A stretch of DNA of 64,000 nt from Methylomonas sp. (GTDB lineage: Bacteria; Pseudomonadota; Gammaproteobacteria; Methylococcales; Methylomonadaceae), in assembly GCA_026988155.1 (NCBI GenBank), contig JALSLW010000088.1, positions 19,556-83,555 of the forward strand. Direction: 5' to 3'. Every line of letters begins with the position of its first letter. The stretch's first letter is position 1. The translations under genes were made by a program, and so were the position numbers. The notes beneath the pieces are model-generated. The model was not told the origin of the DNA. It saw nothing but the letters and a program-made list of their open reading frames with translations, and searched no databases. This document shows, piece after piece, positions 8,746 to 17,578 of the stretch.

Positions 8746-9324
8746 TTAATCCTGTACAGGCATATCTTGAACTTTTAAGATATATGGTTCGCCCAAAGGC
8801 ATTTTGTCATGTGGTTTTTTGAAATAATAAACTTTACCGTATGTCTCATTTACCGCCGGCAAGATTTTTGCTGCTTCTGCTGCTGTTAAATCAGGAAATG
8901 TTGCATGAGCACGAGGAATTTCTTCTGCATGATAATGCCAGTACTGCTTTTCTTCAGCAGGCAAAGCATTAAATTGTGCAGTGGTGATAATGTATTCAAA
9001 ACCCATAGGCTTATCCTGATCTTTCATGCCTGTATGGAACATTAGGCAAAGCAGTGTACCGTCATCATAAGCTTTACAGTGATGGTGTACAATTGTTTGC
9101 AAATCAGGATCATGAATATCATGTGATTCTGGTTTCAAATGTCTGATCGCCTGGATATGCAAATCATTAAAACCTAAATGATTCGGGTATTCTTTTTGAT
9201 GCGGGTTTAAAGTTTCGTTATATACCTTTGGCTCTGCAACAATAGATGTGCCTTTGTTTCCGGCAGTTGAGCAGCCAACAGTCATTGACATTAGCGCTGT
9301 AACAAGTAAAATTTTTGATTTCAT
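8746..9324 (-). CDS. DUF1264 (OBAP-like) lipoprotein
   Basis: I chose the ATG at 9324 because GAGGGG lies 7-8 bases upstream and the product then begins with a proper lipoprotein signal (MKSKILLVTALMSMTVGC, Cys18); the frame stays open another 17 codons upstream. The 192-residue protein matches the DUF1264 family, known in plants as oil-body-associated proteins: TIVHHHCKAYDDGTLLCLMF, MGFEYIIT, and LPAEEKQYWHYHAEEI with many histidines. Bacterial function is unknown; the histidine-rich core suggests metal or heme binding. It precedes the di-heme peroxidase gene in the same direction, so the two may work together in the periplasm. Confidence 0.8.
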   Translation of the reverse strand: MKSKILLVTALMSMTVGCSTAGNKGTSIVAEPKVYNETLNPHQKEYPNHLGFNDLHIQAIRHLKPESHDIHDPDLQTIVHHHCKAYDDGTLLCLMFHTGMKDQDKPMGFEYIITTAQFNALPAEEKQYWHYHAEEIPRAHATFPDLTAAEAAKILPAVNETYGKVYYFKKPHDKMPLGEPYILKVQDMPVQD

Positions 9325-10094
9325 TATTAATCCCCTCTTGGATTTTTTGAATACAGTAATAAGTCGCTCAAGCAACTTAGGATATTATTATATTCTAATA
9401 CTCATACCAAGTAAAGCACTTGGTTATTATTTTTTCAAAAAATATGAGCTTTATTTTATTGGCTGAGCCAATATACCTATTATAACGGAGCAGAGAAAGA
9501 GTTGGCGACAAACCAAAATTTGGTGTAACCAATAGCTAAAGCGACCCAAACCTCTCTACAACAAGACTCAGTACTAACACTGGCAGCTGGTTTTTTAGGT
9601 TGCTGAGGAACCTTTCTAATATTTAAGTATTCTAGGATTAATTTAAACGATTCCACAGCATGACCCTTTTGTTTAATGTACGAGTTTAACAATAGCCTTA
9701 AAAAATCAGTTGATCGCTAAGTTCAGCTGTAACTTGTTAAATAATATGCTTAAGCAAGTTTTTCTATTCTCACCAGATGGGTGAGACTATTTCGCTTCAC
9801 GGTTTTGTGGGTCACGTTACGTTTCAGGGTCTAGGTTTCTAAAGAAATGATCGACCTCGATTCACCGCCTCCCGCACAGTATCTTTCATTTTCCTGGGTG
9901 ATGGAAACCCCATCATAATCGGTAAGTTAAGAGCTTTATAGAACTAATCAAGCTAGGAGGCGGGGCTTTAGCCCCGTATTTGTAGAGACTAAGATCCCTC
10001 CTCCGAATTTTTTATGCTTAACTTAACAACACTGGGAAGCAACGGTATTATTATCACAATAGCCTGAATGTATTTCCCCATCTGTTTACTGTTT
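9325..10094. other. Gene-poor region with hairpins and repeat R1
   Basis: 770 bases. A 7-bp hairpin accaagt (9406-9412)/acttggt (9418-9424) is followed by tattatttttt and looks like a plus-strand terminator with no gene to serve. A 70-codon minus-strand frame (9480-9692) has no recognisable similarity, and I do not call it. Repeat R1 copy 2 is at 9703-9809. A small palindrome cggggc-ttta-gccccg lies at 9961-9976. This looks like decayed or accessory DNA. Confidence 0.5.
9703..9809 (+). repeat. Dispersed repeat R1, copy 2
   Basis: Same orientation and about 80% identical by eye to 92-198, with the best conserved core at 9775-9809. No open frame and no obvious terminal inverted repeats. The sharp right boundary at ttttgtg in both copies suggests an element edge. 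Confidence 0.75.
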
Positions 10095-10880
10095 TTATGA
10101 ACTAATCATACCATTTCGCAGATAGCTCGCTTCATAATTGAAGATAATATTCGGATCAGGCACGACTATATTTTCATCCTTATTTTTATAATCAAGGCGA
10201 AACAGCAAGTCTTTAATCACATTGATACGTGCCTGTTTTTTATTATCAGCCCTTATAATTGTCCATGGTGCGACAGGAAAATGAGTTCTGGCAAACATAA
10301 TGTTACGTGCCTCGCTATAGTCACCCCAATGCTTAAGCGCCACTCTATCGATAGGGCTGATTTTCCATTGTTTCAGCGGGTCTTGCCTGCGTGCTTGCAA
10401 TCGTTTTCTTTGCTCCTCCCTGCTAATATCAAGATAATATTTAAAGAGTTTAATTCCAGATCGGACCAGCATGTGTTCATAGCTAAATACTGTTTCCAGA
10501 AATTCATGGTATTGCTCATCAGTGCATAAATCCATGACTCGCTCAACTCCAGCCCGGTTGTACCAGCTGCGATTGAATAGCACCATTTCCTGAGCAGTAG
10601 GAAGGTGAGCTGTATAACGCTGGAAGTACCAGGCGGAAAGGTCTTTGTCGGTGGGTTTGCCTAAGGCCACGACACGTATTTCACGTGGACTAAGATGTTC
10701 GATAATGCGTTTGATTGTGCCATCCTTGCCACTGCTGTCACGCCCTTCAAAAAGAACCAAAATTTTAGCGTCTGTTTTGATAATAGTATTCTGCAGTTTG
10801 ACCAGTTCAATCTGCAATTGCCGAAGCATTTCTTTATATTGCAAGTTACTGCCGGTTTCCTTTGAATTTTTTTTTGACAT
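10095..10880 (-). CDS. ppk2: Polyphosphate kinase 2 (class I type)
   Basis: 261 residues, single PPK2 domain. Walker A is GRDSSGKDG (46-54) and the Walker B/lid region is LFNRSWYNRAGVERV (101-115). Conserved downstream blocks include WKISPIDRVALKHWGDYSEAR and SPxDPLKQWK-like spacing. The enzyme transfers phosphate between polyphosphate and nucleoside diphosphates, so it links polyphosphate storage with GTP/ATP pools in the cytoplasm. GAGGA lies 9 bases before the ATG. PEP synthase lies just upstream on the same strand with 187 bases between, so separate promoters are likely. Confidence 0.95.
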   Translation of the reverse strand: MSKKNSKETGSNLQYKEMLRQLQIELVKLQNTIIKTDAKILVLFEGRDSSGKDGTIKRIIEHLSPREIRVVALGKPTDKDLSAWYFQRYTAHLPTAQEMVLFNRSWYNRAGVERVMDLCTDEQYHEFLETVFSYEHMLVRSGIKLFKYYLDISREEQRKRLQARRQDPLKQWKISPIDRVALKHWGDYSEARNIMFARTHFPVAPWTIIRADNKKQARINVIKDLLFRLDYKNKDENIVVPDPNIIFNYEASYLRNGMISS

Positions 10881-11067
10881 GAGTACAGTCCTCTTCTTGG
10901 GTCTTATAAATTTTGAGTTATTTCTGGGATAATTTCTATCATTAAGAATAAGCTCTTTAGTTTTCGTTGCCTTGGAAATTCATATCTATCCAACGTATTA
11001 ATTTATTAAGGCTCTGGCTTTAGGTCGCGTCTAAAATATTCTGGTTTATTCATACCCGACACTACAA

Positions 11068-13473
11068 TTAGTTTTTAATATGCTTTTCGACCTCCAGAAT
11101 ATGCAGGGTTGTTTTTATTACGGTATCTGGATTCAGACTGATGGAGTCGATACCAAGTTCAACCAGAAATTCTGCAATCTCAGGATAATCAGAAGGTGCC
11201 TGACCACAGATACCCGAATGACGAGCATTCCGTTTAGCGCCCTCCACGGCAAGCCGGATCATCTCTTTAACGCCCTCATCACGCTCATCAAAGTCAAAAG
11301 CTACAATTTCAGAATCTCTGTCTACACCTAGCGTTAGCTGGGTCAAATCATTAGAGCCTATAGAAAAGCCATCGAACAGTTTGGAAAATGCATCAATTTG
11401 AATAACATTGTTGGGAATTTCACACATCACATAGATTTGAAGACCATGTTCACCTTGCTTTAAACCCAGTTCAGCCATTTGAGCCAGCACCCGTTTTCCC
11501 TCATCTACGCGTCGGCAGAAAGGTATCATTAAAATAACATTGCTTAAGCCCATGTCATCACGTACCCGTTTCATTGCCGCACATTCCAATTTAAAGCCTT
11601 CTTCATAGGCTGGATGAGTATAGCGGGATGCACCTCGAAAACCGAGCATAGGGTTGTCCTCATCAGCCTCAAAAACACTGCCACCCAGCAAGGAAGCATA
11701 TTCATTGGTTTTAAAGTCAGACATTCGCACCACAACCGGTTTGGGATAAAAAGCGGCGGCAATAGTGCCGACGCCTTCGGATAAACGCTGCACAAAGTAG
11801 TCGGCTGGACTGGCATAATTTTTTGTCAGTTGCTGAATGGCTGAACGCTCTGTTTCGCTCTCGACTTTATCAGGGTGCAACAAGGCCATGGGATGCACCT
11901 TGATGTATTCATTGATGATAAACTCCATCCTTGCCAGCCCAATACCGTCATTAGGCAGGAAACTGTGCTTAAAAGCCAGTTCTGGGTTACCCAGGTTCAT
12001 CATGATTTTTGTTTTTGGACGGGGCAGAGTAGCAAGATCTGTCTGGATCACTTCAAAAGGAATGTCATTACGATAAATTCTGCCGGTATCCCCTTCAGCA
12101 CAGGATATTGTTATTAGTTCACCGTTTGAGATAGCGGTTGTTGCATCATCACAGCCGACTACCGCCGGAATACCCAGTTCACGGGCAATAATGGCCGCAT
12201 GGCAGGTGCGCCCGCCACGATTGGTGACAATGCCTGCCGCAATTTTCATGATCGGTTCCCAATCAGGCGTAGTGGTATCGGCAACCAGTACTTCACCTGG
12301 TTGAAAATCGGCAATATGGGCTGTACTAACAATAACATGTGCAGAACCCGTGGCGATTTTTGCACCTACAGAATGTCCGGTTGCGATAATATCGCCACTG
12401 CCTTTTAGCTGGGATTCTTCCAGTATCGTACCGTGCTTCTGCGAAGCGACGGTTTCCGGTCTCGCCTGCACCATATACAGCTCGCCATCTAGGGCATCCT
12501 TGGCCCATTCCATATCCATCGGGCGTTCATGACCTATTTGTTCACTGTATAAGCGTTCTACTTTGATGGCATAGTCTGCCAGTGTCAGTACATCCTCATC
12601 AGATAAACAAAAATGCTCACGTTCAGCTTTTGAGGTCGGAATATTTTTGGTAGCTTCGCGGGTATGGCCTTCGGAGTACACCATTTTGATTTTTTTTGAA
12701 CCCAGGCTTCGCCGTAATACACAGCGATAGCCTTCTTCAAAAGTAGGCTTATGAACATAAAATTCATCTGGCTCAACTGCACCCTGTACCACATTTTCAC
12801 CGAGTCCATAGGCTGCTGTAATAAAAACTGCATCGCGAAACCCTGATTCAGTATCCAGAGAAAACATCACACCACTAGTCGACTGATCGGAGCGTACCAT
12901 TTTCATAATGCCAATGGATAATGCGACATCAAAATGGTCAAAGCCCTGATCTATTCGGTAGTGAATTGCCCGGTCGGTAAACAGGCTGGCAAAACAGCGC
13001 CGACAGGCATCCAGCAAAGTTTCTTCACCGTGGATATTCAGGTAGGTATCCTGCTGTCCGGCAAAGCTGGCAGTAGGCAAATCTTCTGCAGTAGCTGAAC
13101 TGCGTACCGCCAGACTCAAACCCTCGCCATATTGTTCTTGCAACTGCTGATAGGCGGCAATTATTTCACTTTTCAGATCTTCTGGCAGCTTTGCCGCATA
13201 GATAATTTCACGAGCGCGTTTACCGGATCTGGCCAAATGTTTAACATCCAGGGGATCAATATTGGCCATGGTTTCCCGTAAAGCGTCCCAGGCATTGGCT
13301 TCATCGAGCACATAGCGATAAGCCTGTGCTGTTACTGCAAAACCATTAGGCACTTTGACACCTTCTGGCTCCAATTTTTGCACCATCTCACCCAATGAGG
13401 CATTTTTACCGCCGACCTGTGGAATGTCGTCTATGCCTATTTCGTTAAAAAAACGTATATATTGGTATGACAT
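11068..13473 (-). CDS. ppsA: Phosphoenolpyruvate synthase
   Basis: 801 residues, full length for PpsA. It converts pyruvate, ATP and water to PEP, AMP and phosphate for gluconeogenesis. The N-terminal ATP-grasp domain has VGGKNASLGEM and LSLAVRSSATAEDLPTASF. The central phosphohistidine domain has GGRTCHAAIIAREL with His425. The C-terminal TIM barrel ends in the catalytic GICGQAPSDYPE cysteine loop. AGGAAAG precedes the ATG. In type I methanotrophs this enzyme helps feed C3 units from the RuMP cycle into biosynthesis, but that context is inferred. Confidence 0.98.
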   Translation of the reverse strand: MSYQYIRFFNEIGIDDIPQVGGKNASLGEMVQKLEPEGVKVPNGFAVTAQAYRYVLDEANAWDALRETMANIDPLDVKHLARSGKRAREIIYAAKLPEDLKSEIIAAYQQLQEQYGEGLSLAVRSSATAEDLPTASFAGQQDTYLNIHGEETLLDACRRCFASLFTDRAIHYRIDQGFDHFDVALSIGIMKMVRSDQSTSGVMFSLDTESGFRDAVFITAAYGLGENVVQGAVEPDEFYVHKPTFEEGYRCVLRRSLGSKKIKMVYSEGHTREATKNIPTSKAEREHFCLSDEDVLTLADYAIKVERLYSEQIGHERPMDMEWAKDALDGELYMVQARPETVASQKHGTILEESQLKGSGDIIATGHSVGAKIATGSAHVIVSTAHIADFQPGEVLVADTTTPDWEPIMKIAAGIVTNRGGRTCHAAIIARELGIPAVVGCDDATTAISNGELITISCAEGDTGRIYRNDIPFEVIQTDLATLPRPKTKIMMNLGNPELAFKHSFLPNDGIGLARMEFIINEYIKVHPMALLHPDKVESETERSAIQQLTKNYASPADYFVQRLSEGVGTIAAAFYPKPVVVRMSDFKTNEYASLLGGSVFEADEDNPMLGFRGASRYTHPAYEEGFKLECAAMKRVRDDMGLSNVILMIPFCRRVDEGKRVLAQMAELGLKQGEHGLQIYVMCEIPNNVIQIDAFSKLFDGFSIGSNDLTQLTLGVDRDSEIVAFDFDERDEGVKEMIRLAVEGAKRNARHSGICGQAPSDYPEIAEFLVELGIDSISLNPDTVIKTTLHILEVEKHIKN

Positions 13474-13534
13474 AATTTCTTTCCTGTTTAATTATAAATG
13501 TCAGCAGTTGGGTCAATATATTAATAAAAAAGCC

Positions 13535-13735
13535 TTAATCTTTGCCGTGCTTTAATTCAACAATTTCGGGGGTTATTTGGGCTATCGTTTTTCGCGCTAC
13601 CCGCACGACCATAACTAAAACAAGTAACACGGCGATCAGGCCATCGACTAATTAAGGATAATTACCATAGCTGACAGCCTATGTTGAACTGGCTAAAGAA
13701 GCAATAATATTAACGCTATGGCCGAAATAAACCAG
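13535..13735 (-). pseudogene. Decayed membrane transporter fragment (cation diffusion facilitator-like)
   Basis: One minus-strand frame from about 13735 to the stop at 13535-13537 reads like a CDF-type membrane segment: VYFGHSVNIIASLASS, a stop, AVSYGNYP, a second stop, then LVDGLIAVLLVLVMVVRVARKTI. The order of a His/Asp-bearing helix, SLA motif and DGLIA helix resembles helices 5-6 of CDF metal exporters. There are two in-frame stops and no start, so it is a relic. The family assignment is tentative. Confidence 0.4.
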
Positions 13736-13800
13736 TATATACCAAGGGGCCAGCTTGAAATAAGAAACAATAGAAAGATGTTAAAAAGTCAAAATTTATT

Positions 13801-14007
13801 TTATGATCTTACAAAGTATGGTAATGCTACCAACCCAGCGCCAACAGCTACAAGCATGTATATATTTGAGATAAAATACGGAAATATAAATAGAGCGATA
13901 CCAACAAAAAGTGGAACTACCGCCCTTTGTTTTTTACCATACATAAAGTAGCCAAGTCCAATTGCCCCAAATAGCATTCCCCAAATGAGTAATGATGCAC
14001 TCTCCAT
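13801..14007 (-). CDS. Small two-helix membrane protein
   Basis: 68 residues with two or three hydrophobic segments: about 6-23 (LLIWGMLFGAIGLGYFMY), 30-48 and 50-62, separated by the basic loop GKKQRA. It resembles a small family of gammaproteobacterial inner-membrane proteins with the pattern GxxxxxxGLGYxxYGKKQ followed by PxxxGIALxxFPYF. Function is unknown. The opposite strand has an overlapping open frame that I reject because this one has coherent membrane topology. No strong ribosome site is seen. Confidence 0.65.
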   Translation of the reverse strand: MESASLLIWGMLFGAIGLGYFMYGKKQRAVVPLFVGIALFIFPYFISNIYMLVAVGAGLVALPYFVRS

Positions 14008-14099
14008 ATGTTTTTACCGATTAATTTTGTTGGTACATAACGATGTAGTCAGGTGCCGTTAGCAGATATACGATGAATTCTGACAAAGCACTGACCTTC

Positions 14100-14164
14100 G
14101 AATTAAAGGGGACGTTACCCTGAGTATATTTTTTAGAATTAAAGGGAACGTTATCCTTTAATTC
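14100..14164. repeat. Direct/inverted repeat cluster (gaattaaagg-type)
   Basis: Two 21-bp direct repeats: 14100-14120 (gaattaaaggggacgttaccc) is echoed at 14136-14156 with two changes. The second copy runs into an inverted partner so that gaattaaagg (14136-14145) pairs with cctttaattc (14155-14164). I recall sequences of this type near REP-associated/Y1 transposases, but no transposase is visible here. The flanking 14008-14574 stretch holds no other feature. Confidence 0.6.
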
Positions 14165-14574
14165 AGTAAGTTATAAACCATTTTTCAGCAAGCACCTTCG
14201 CTATAGTGTTTCTGTCTTCGGCAGTTTTCCTGGGCAACCCTTGCTGGAAAGAATAAACTCCTCTATCCGTATCATTTTCAATGTTGTAACTACTTCCTGC
14301 TGATTATTCGCCTAACTCTTCTGTTAGCTATAAAAAAATGATGTTTGAATATTAAGCCAAGTCTGTGATAGTGTACGGTTTAACTTATTCATTTATTCGT
14401 ACTTTTAGATTGTTTTTAGGCCTCCTACTTGACACTTTATAAGTAAGTTCTTCTTTTTTTAGCTCATCTTGCTAAAAAGATTATACAGTTTTATTGATTT
14501 TGCAAGAGACTCGCTAGAAATAATTTTAACACATTGGTCTCATGTTGATCTTGACTCAACACACTTGAATTTCA

Positions 14575-14778
14575 ATGAAAAAAACTATTGCATCTGCTTT
14601 TTTACTTTTAACGGCACTAAGCTCATCACTTGCTTCCGATAAAAATAAAACCACTTACAATAATTCTTTATTAAAATATATGTGTTTGCGAAAGGCCAAA
14701 ACTTGTTCTTCTATTCTGACCACTGGCATGCATTTCGCTGTAGTTTTATCCACACGATTATATGAACCACAGGCTTAG
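14575..14778 (+). CDS. Possible short secreted peptide (doubtful)
   Basis: 67 codons starting with a plausible signal peptide (MKKTIASAFLLLTALSSSLAS, about 1-21), followed by a short polar, two-cysteine region. The end overlaps the 3' end of the convergent dctM by about 20 bases. There is no good ribosome site before the ATG and no family I recognise. It may be the truncated remnant of a secreted protein gene. Treat as tentative. Confidence 0.25.
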   Translation: MKKTIASAFLLLTALSSSLASDKNKTTYNNSLLKYMCLRKAKTCSSILTTGMHFAVVLSTRLYEPQA

Positions 14779-16035
14779 CCAAGGTACATAAGTAATAATT
14801 AGCACTGCCAGCATTAATATCAGCATAAAAGGTATAGTTGCGTGATAAAGTTCTGTTATCGGCTTATTGAACCGATAGCTGGCAATAAAAAGATTCATCC
14901 CCACCGGCGGAGTAAAATAGCCAATTTGCATATTGGCAAGGAAGATTACTCCTAAGTGTAAAGGGTGTACACCATAATTTAGGGCAATAGGGACAATTAA
15001 CGGTACCATGATAATCAATGCTGAAAAAATATCGAGGATTGCACCTAGGATTAATAGAAATATATTCAGCAGTATCAAAAATGTTAACTTGCTATCAACA
15101 TTGCTTTTGATCCATTCAAACAAATGTCTAGGGATTTCTGCATCAACCAGGTAATTAGTAAATGCCATTGAAACGCCCAGTATCAATAAAATTCCACCAA
15201 CCATTTTCATTGAATCTGTTACTACTTTGAATAGGCCCTGTAAGTTTAATTCTTTATAGATAAAGACTTCGACCAGCATAACGTAAAGAGCCGTTACAGC
15301 CGCCACTTCTGAAATAGCCAGATAACCGCCAAAAATACCTACACCAATAAACAGTGGCAACGGCAGCTCCCAGACGGCATCCTTTACTGCTGAAATTGCT
15401 TCTGCTATTGAAAACGGTGCTTTTTCCAGTTTGATATTTCGGCTGCTCCAGGCGGCCCATATTGCAAGCATTATAATCATTAGCGTGGCGGGCAATAAAC
15501 CTGCCATGAATAATTCTGGGAGGGTGAATTTTTGTCCCAGATTCATTTGCTGAACAATTATTCCATATAAAATTAATGGAATAGAGGGTGGCAATAATAG
15601 ACCTAAACTGCCACTGGTTGTTACCAAACCTAAACTGAATTTTTCCTCATAGCCATCTTTGATTAATGCAGGCAGTAGCAATGCGCCTAATGCAACAATG
15701 GTAATGCCAGAAGCACCTGTAAAGGCAGTAAATACAGCACAAATGACTAATGAAACAATAGCCAGCCCCGTTGGCATCCAGCCAAAAAACACCCGTGTTA
15801 ACCGCAGCAGCCTTTCTGAAGTATTGCTTTCCGATAGGATATAGCCAACAAAAGCAAACAGAGGCAATGCGATCAGCATCGGTGTTCCAGCCAGACGGTA
15901 GAGTTCTGCGGCAATAATGCTGAAATCAACATCAGCTGTATAAAAACCCAGCATGGTGGCGGCCAAAATCATCGCAAACAAAGGGACACCCAATAGCCCC
16001 ATAAGTATAATCAAGACGACCAATGCTGTGATCAT
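14758..16035 (-). CDS. dctM: TRAP transporter large permease subunit, DctM
   Basis: 425 residues and about 12 hydrophobic segments, the usual size for the DctM/SiaM transport subunit. Family blocks include the N-terminal GVPLFAMILA, FAFVGYILSES, GASGITIVALGALLLPAL and the C-terminal NMQIGYFTPPVGMNLFIA. It moves an organic acid or similar solute across the inner membrane with the sodium or proton gradient. It starts inside the dctQ stop (4-base overlap, 16032-16035), the translationally coupled order typical of TRAP operons. Confidence 0.95.
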   Translation of the reverse strand: MITALVVLIILMGLLGVPLFAMILAATMLGFYTADVDFSIIAAELYRLAGTPMLIALPLFAFVGYILSESNTSERLLRLTRVFFGWMPTGLAIVSLVICAVFTAFTGASGITIVALGALLLPALIKDGYEEKFSLGLVTTSGSLGLLLPPSIPLILYGIIVQQMNLGQKFTLPELFMAGLLPATLMIIMLAIWAAWSSRNIKLEKAPFSIAEAISAVKDAVWELPLPLFIGVGIFGGYLAISEVAAVTALYVMLVEVFIYKELNLQGLFKVVTDSMKMVGGILLILGVSMAFTNYLVDAEIPRHLFEWIKSNVDSKLTFLILLNIFLLILGAILDIFSALIIMVPLIVPIALNYGVHPLHLGVIFLANMQIGYFTPPVGMNLFIASYRFNKPITELYHATIPFMLILMLAVLIITYVPWLSLWFI

Positions 16036-16526
16036 TGCGCTGCCTCTTTAGGCTCATTAAGCAATACTGCCGAGACCAAATATCTTATTGCCATAATAAA
16101 TAGCGAAATGGGAATAATTGCCTCACATAGCCAGTGCGGAATAATTCCAAATGCTATCCCGCCATATTGATATTCATCAATCACAAATTTCAGGCTATAC
16201 CATGCAACTACAAAACAGATGCCTGCAGTTATTGTACGAGTCAGACGCATTACAAATCTTCTGAGCTGTTCGGGAAGTTTGTTTACAAGCACATCTATGG
16301 CAATATGCTGATGGTTACGACTGGCGACCATTGCTCCCAGAAGAGCCAGCCATAAGACGATAATTCGCAGCAAGGATTCTGCCCAAAGCAAACCTGCACC
16401 CATAAAATTTCGCATTACTATCTGAATAACGGCAATAACAATCATCATTGAGAGCAGACCTACCAACAGGCCTGTTTCCGTTTTTAGCAATAGCCGATAA
16501 AATGTCTTTAGACTGTAATCGCTCAT
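16032..16526 (-). CDS. dctQ: TRAP transporter small permease subunit, DctQ
   Basis: 164 residues with four hydrophobic helices, the DctQ size and topology. RNFMGAGLLWAESLLRIIVLWLALLGAM is the recognisable family core (helix 2, WxE and GA). It pairs with DctM in the inner membrane. Its ends overlap dctP (16523-16526) and dctM by 4 bases each, so the three genes are one transcript. Confidence 0.93.
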   Translation of the reverse strand: MSDYSLKTFYRLLLKTETGLLVGLLSMMIVIAVIQIVMRNFMGAGLLWAESLLRIIVLWLALLGAMVASRNHQHIAIDVLVNKLPEQLRRFVMRLTRTITAGICFVVAWYSLKFVIDEYQYGGIAFGIIPHWLCEAIIPISLFIMAIRYLVSAVLLNEPKEAAQ

Positions 16527-17533
16527 GGCTTAAGCTTTCTATAGTCGGCCAGCAATTCATTCATTTTTTTAACCTTTTCAGCAGATAAACGGCCGTCTTG
16601 CTCAAGCTGTGTGTTGGCAATAATTATTGTTTTCCTAAGCTCTTCAGCGGCTTTTTCTGTCGGTTTTAAAAACTTAATCCCCTGCTTTATCATCGCTTCT
16701 TTTGCTAACAGGTTATCTTGCCGGCTTTTTTTATCTAGTTCTTTAACTACTCTGCCCATTCCTAACCGAACAATTTCCTGGTCACGCTCAGAGATTTTTT
16801 TAAAGGCTTTCTGGTCAATAAACAATGTGGCAAAAATATATGATAATGGAATGTCAGTTACATACTTAACTTTGGTATGCCACTGCAATGCCAAAGCGGC
16901 CATTGGCGATCCAGCCACAATATCAATCATGTTAGTCTGCAGTCCCATCAGCACATCACGTACTGGCAATGGAATAGGCGAAATGGAAAACGCTTTGAGT
17001 GCAACTAGAGCCAGCTCATTATTTTCTGGCACCCAGGCTTTACGCGAGCGCATATCTTCAAGCTCCTGGACAGGTTCTATTGACATGATAAAAGCCATGC
17101 CAATTTCTGAGAACCCCAGTGAAACTAATCCATTTTGTTCCATTCCGGCCATCAGTTCTGCATCCATTTTTTCTCTGATATAATCCACTTCGTTTAAATT
17201 CTGAAATTTCAGAATCAGGTTATAGAGTCTAATGTCTGGATATATATCACTTAACACATTGCCCGTTACGGCGGCCCCATGCAATTGACCCAGACGTATT
17301 TTTCGAAGAACATCTCTATCTTTTCCCATCACACCGCCGGGATAAAATTTAAATTTCACTCTCCCCTCGGTTTTTTTGGTTATTTCCTCACTGCCTTCGC
17401 GCAGTTTTTGCATCCAGAAAGAGCCATCGGGTGATAAGGTAGCAATCTTGAAAGTAACGGCTAAGGCATTATTGCTAAAGATAATAAAGAGTATAGGAAC
17501 AAACACTGTCCACTTTAAAAAATTTAATTTCAT
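16523..17533 (-). CDS. dctP: TRAP transporter solute-binding protein, DctP
   Basis: 336 residues with a signal peptide (about 1-25). The mature part starts VTFKIATLSPDGSFWMQKL and continues GRVKFKFYPGGVMGKDRD, typical of DctP proteins that capture carboxylates in the periplasm. Central residues (RKAWVPENNELALVALKAF and LPVRDVLMGLQTNMIDIVAGSP) fit the ligand-binding domain, where an arginine commonly holds the substrate carboxylate. The adjacent TatT gene suggests the ligand may be hydrophobic or delivered by TatT, as proposed for Treponema TatP-TatT. Ligand identity is unknown. Confidence 0.93.
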   Translation of the reverse strand: MKLNFLKWTVFVPILFIIFSNNALAVTFKIATLSPDGSFWMQKLREGSEEITKKTEGRVKFKFYPGGVMGKDRDVLRKIRLGQLHGAAVTGNVLSDIYPDIRLYNLILKFQNLNEVDYIREKMDAELMAGMEQNGLVSLGFSEIGMAFIMSIEPVQELEDMRSRKAWVPENNELALVALKAFSISPIPLPVRDVLMGLQTNMIDIVAGSPMAALALQWHTKVKYVTDIPLSYIFATLFIDQKAFKKISERDQEIVRLGMGRVVKELDKKSRQDNLLAKEAMIKQGIKFLKPTEKAAEELRKTIIIANTQLEQDGRLSAEKVKKMNELLADYRKLKP

Positions 17534-17578
17534 GGAGTTTTAAATTAACTTTTCTGGTAAAAAGACTGATTATACAGG

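Noticed and set aside
9480..9692. 70-codon minus-strand frame
   Set aside because: No recognisable family, no ribosome site, and it lies in repeat-bearing, gene-poor DNA.
13718..13951. 77-codon plus-strand frame
   Set aside because: Overlaps the small membrane protein on the other strand, which has coherent helices and a known-looking pattern; this frame has no such pattern.
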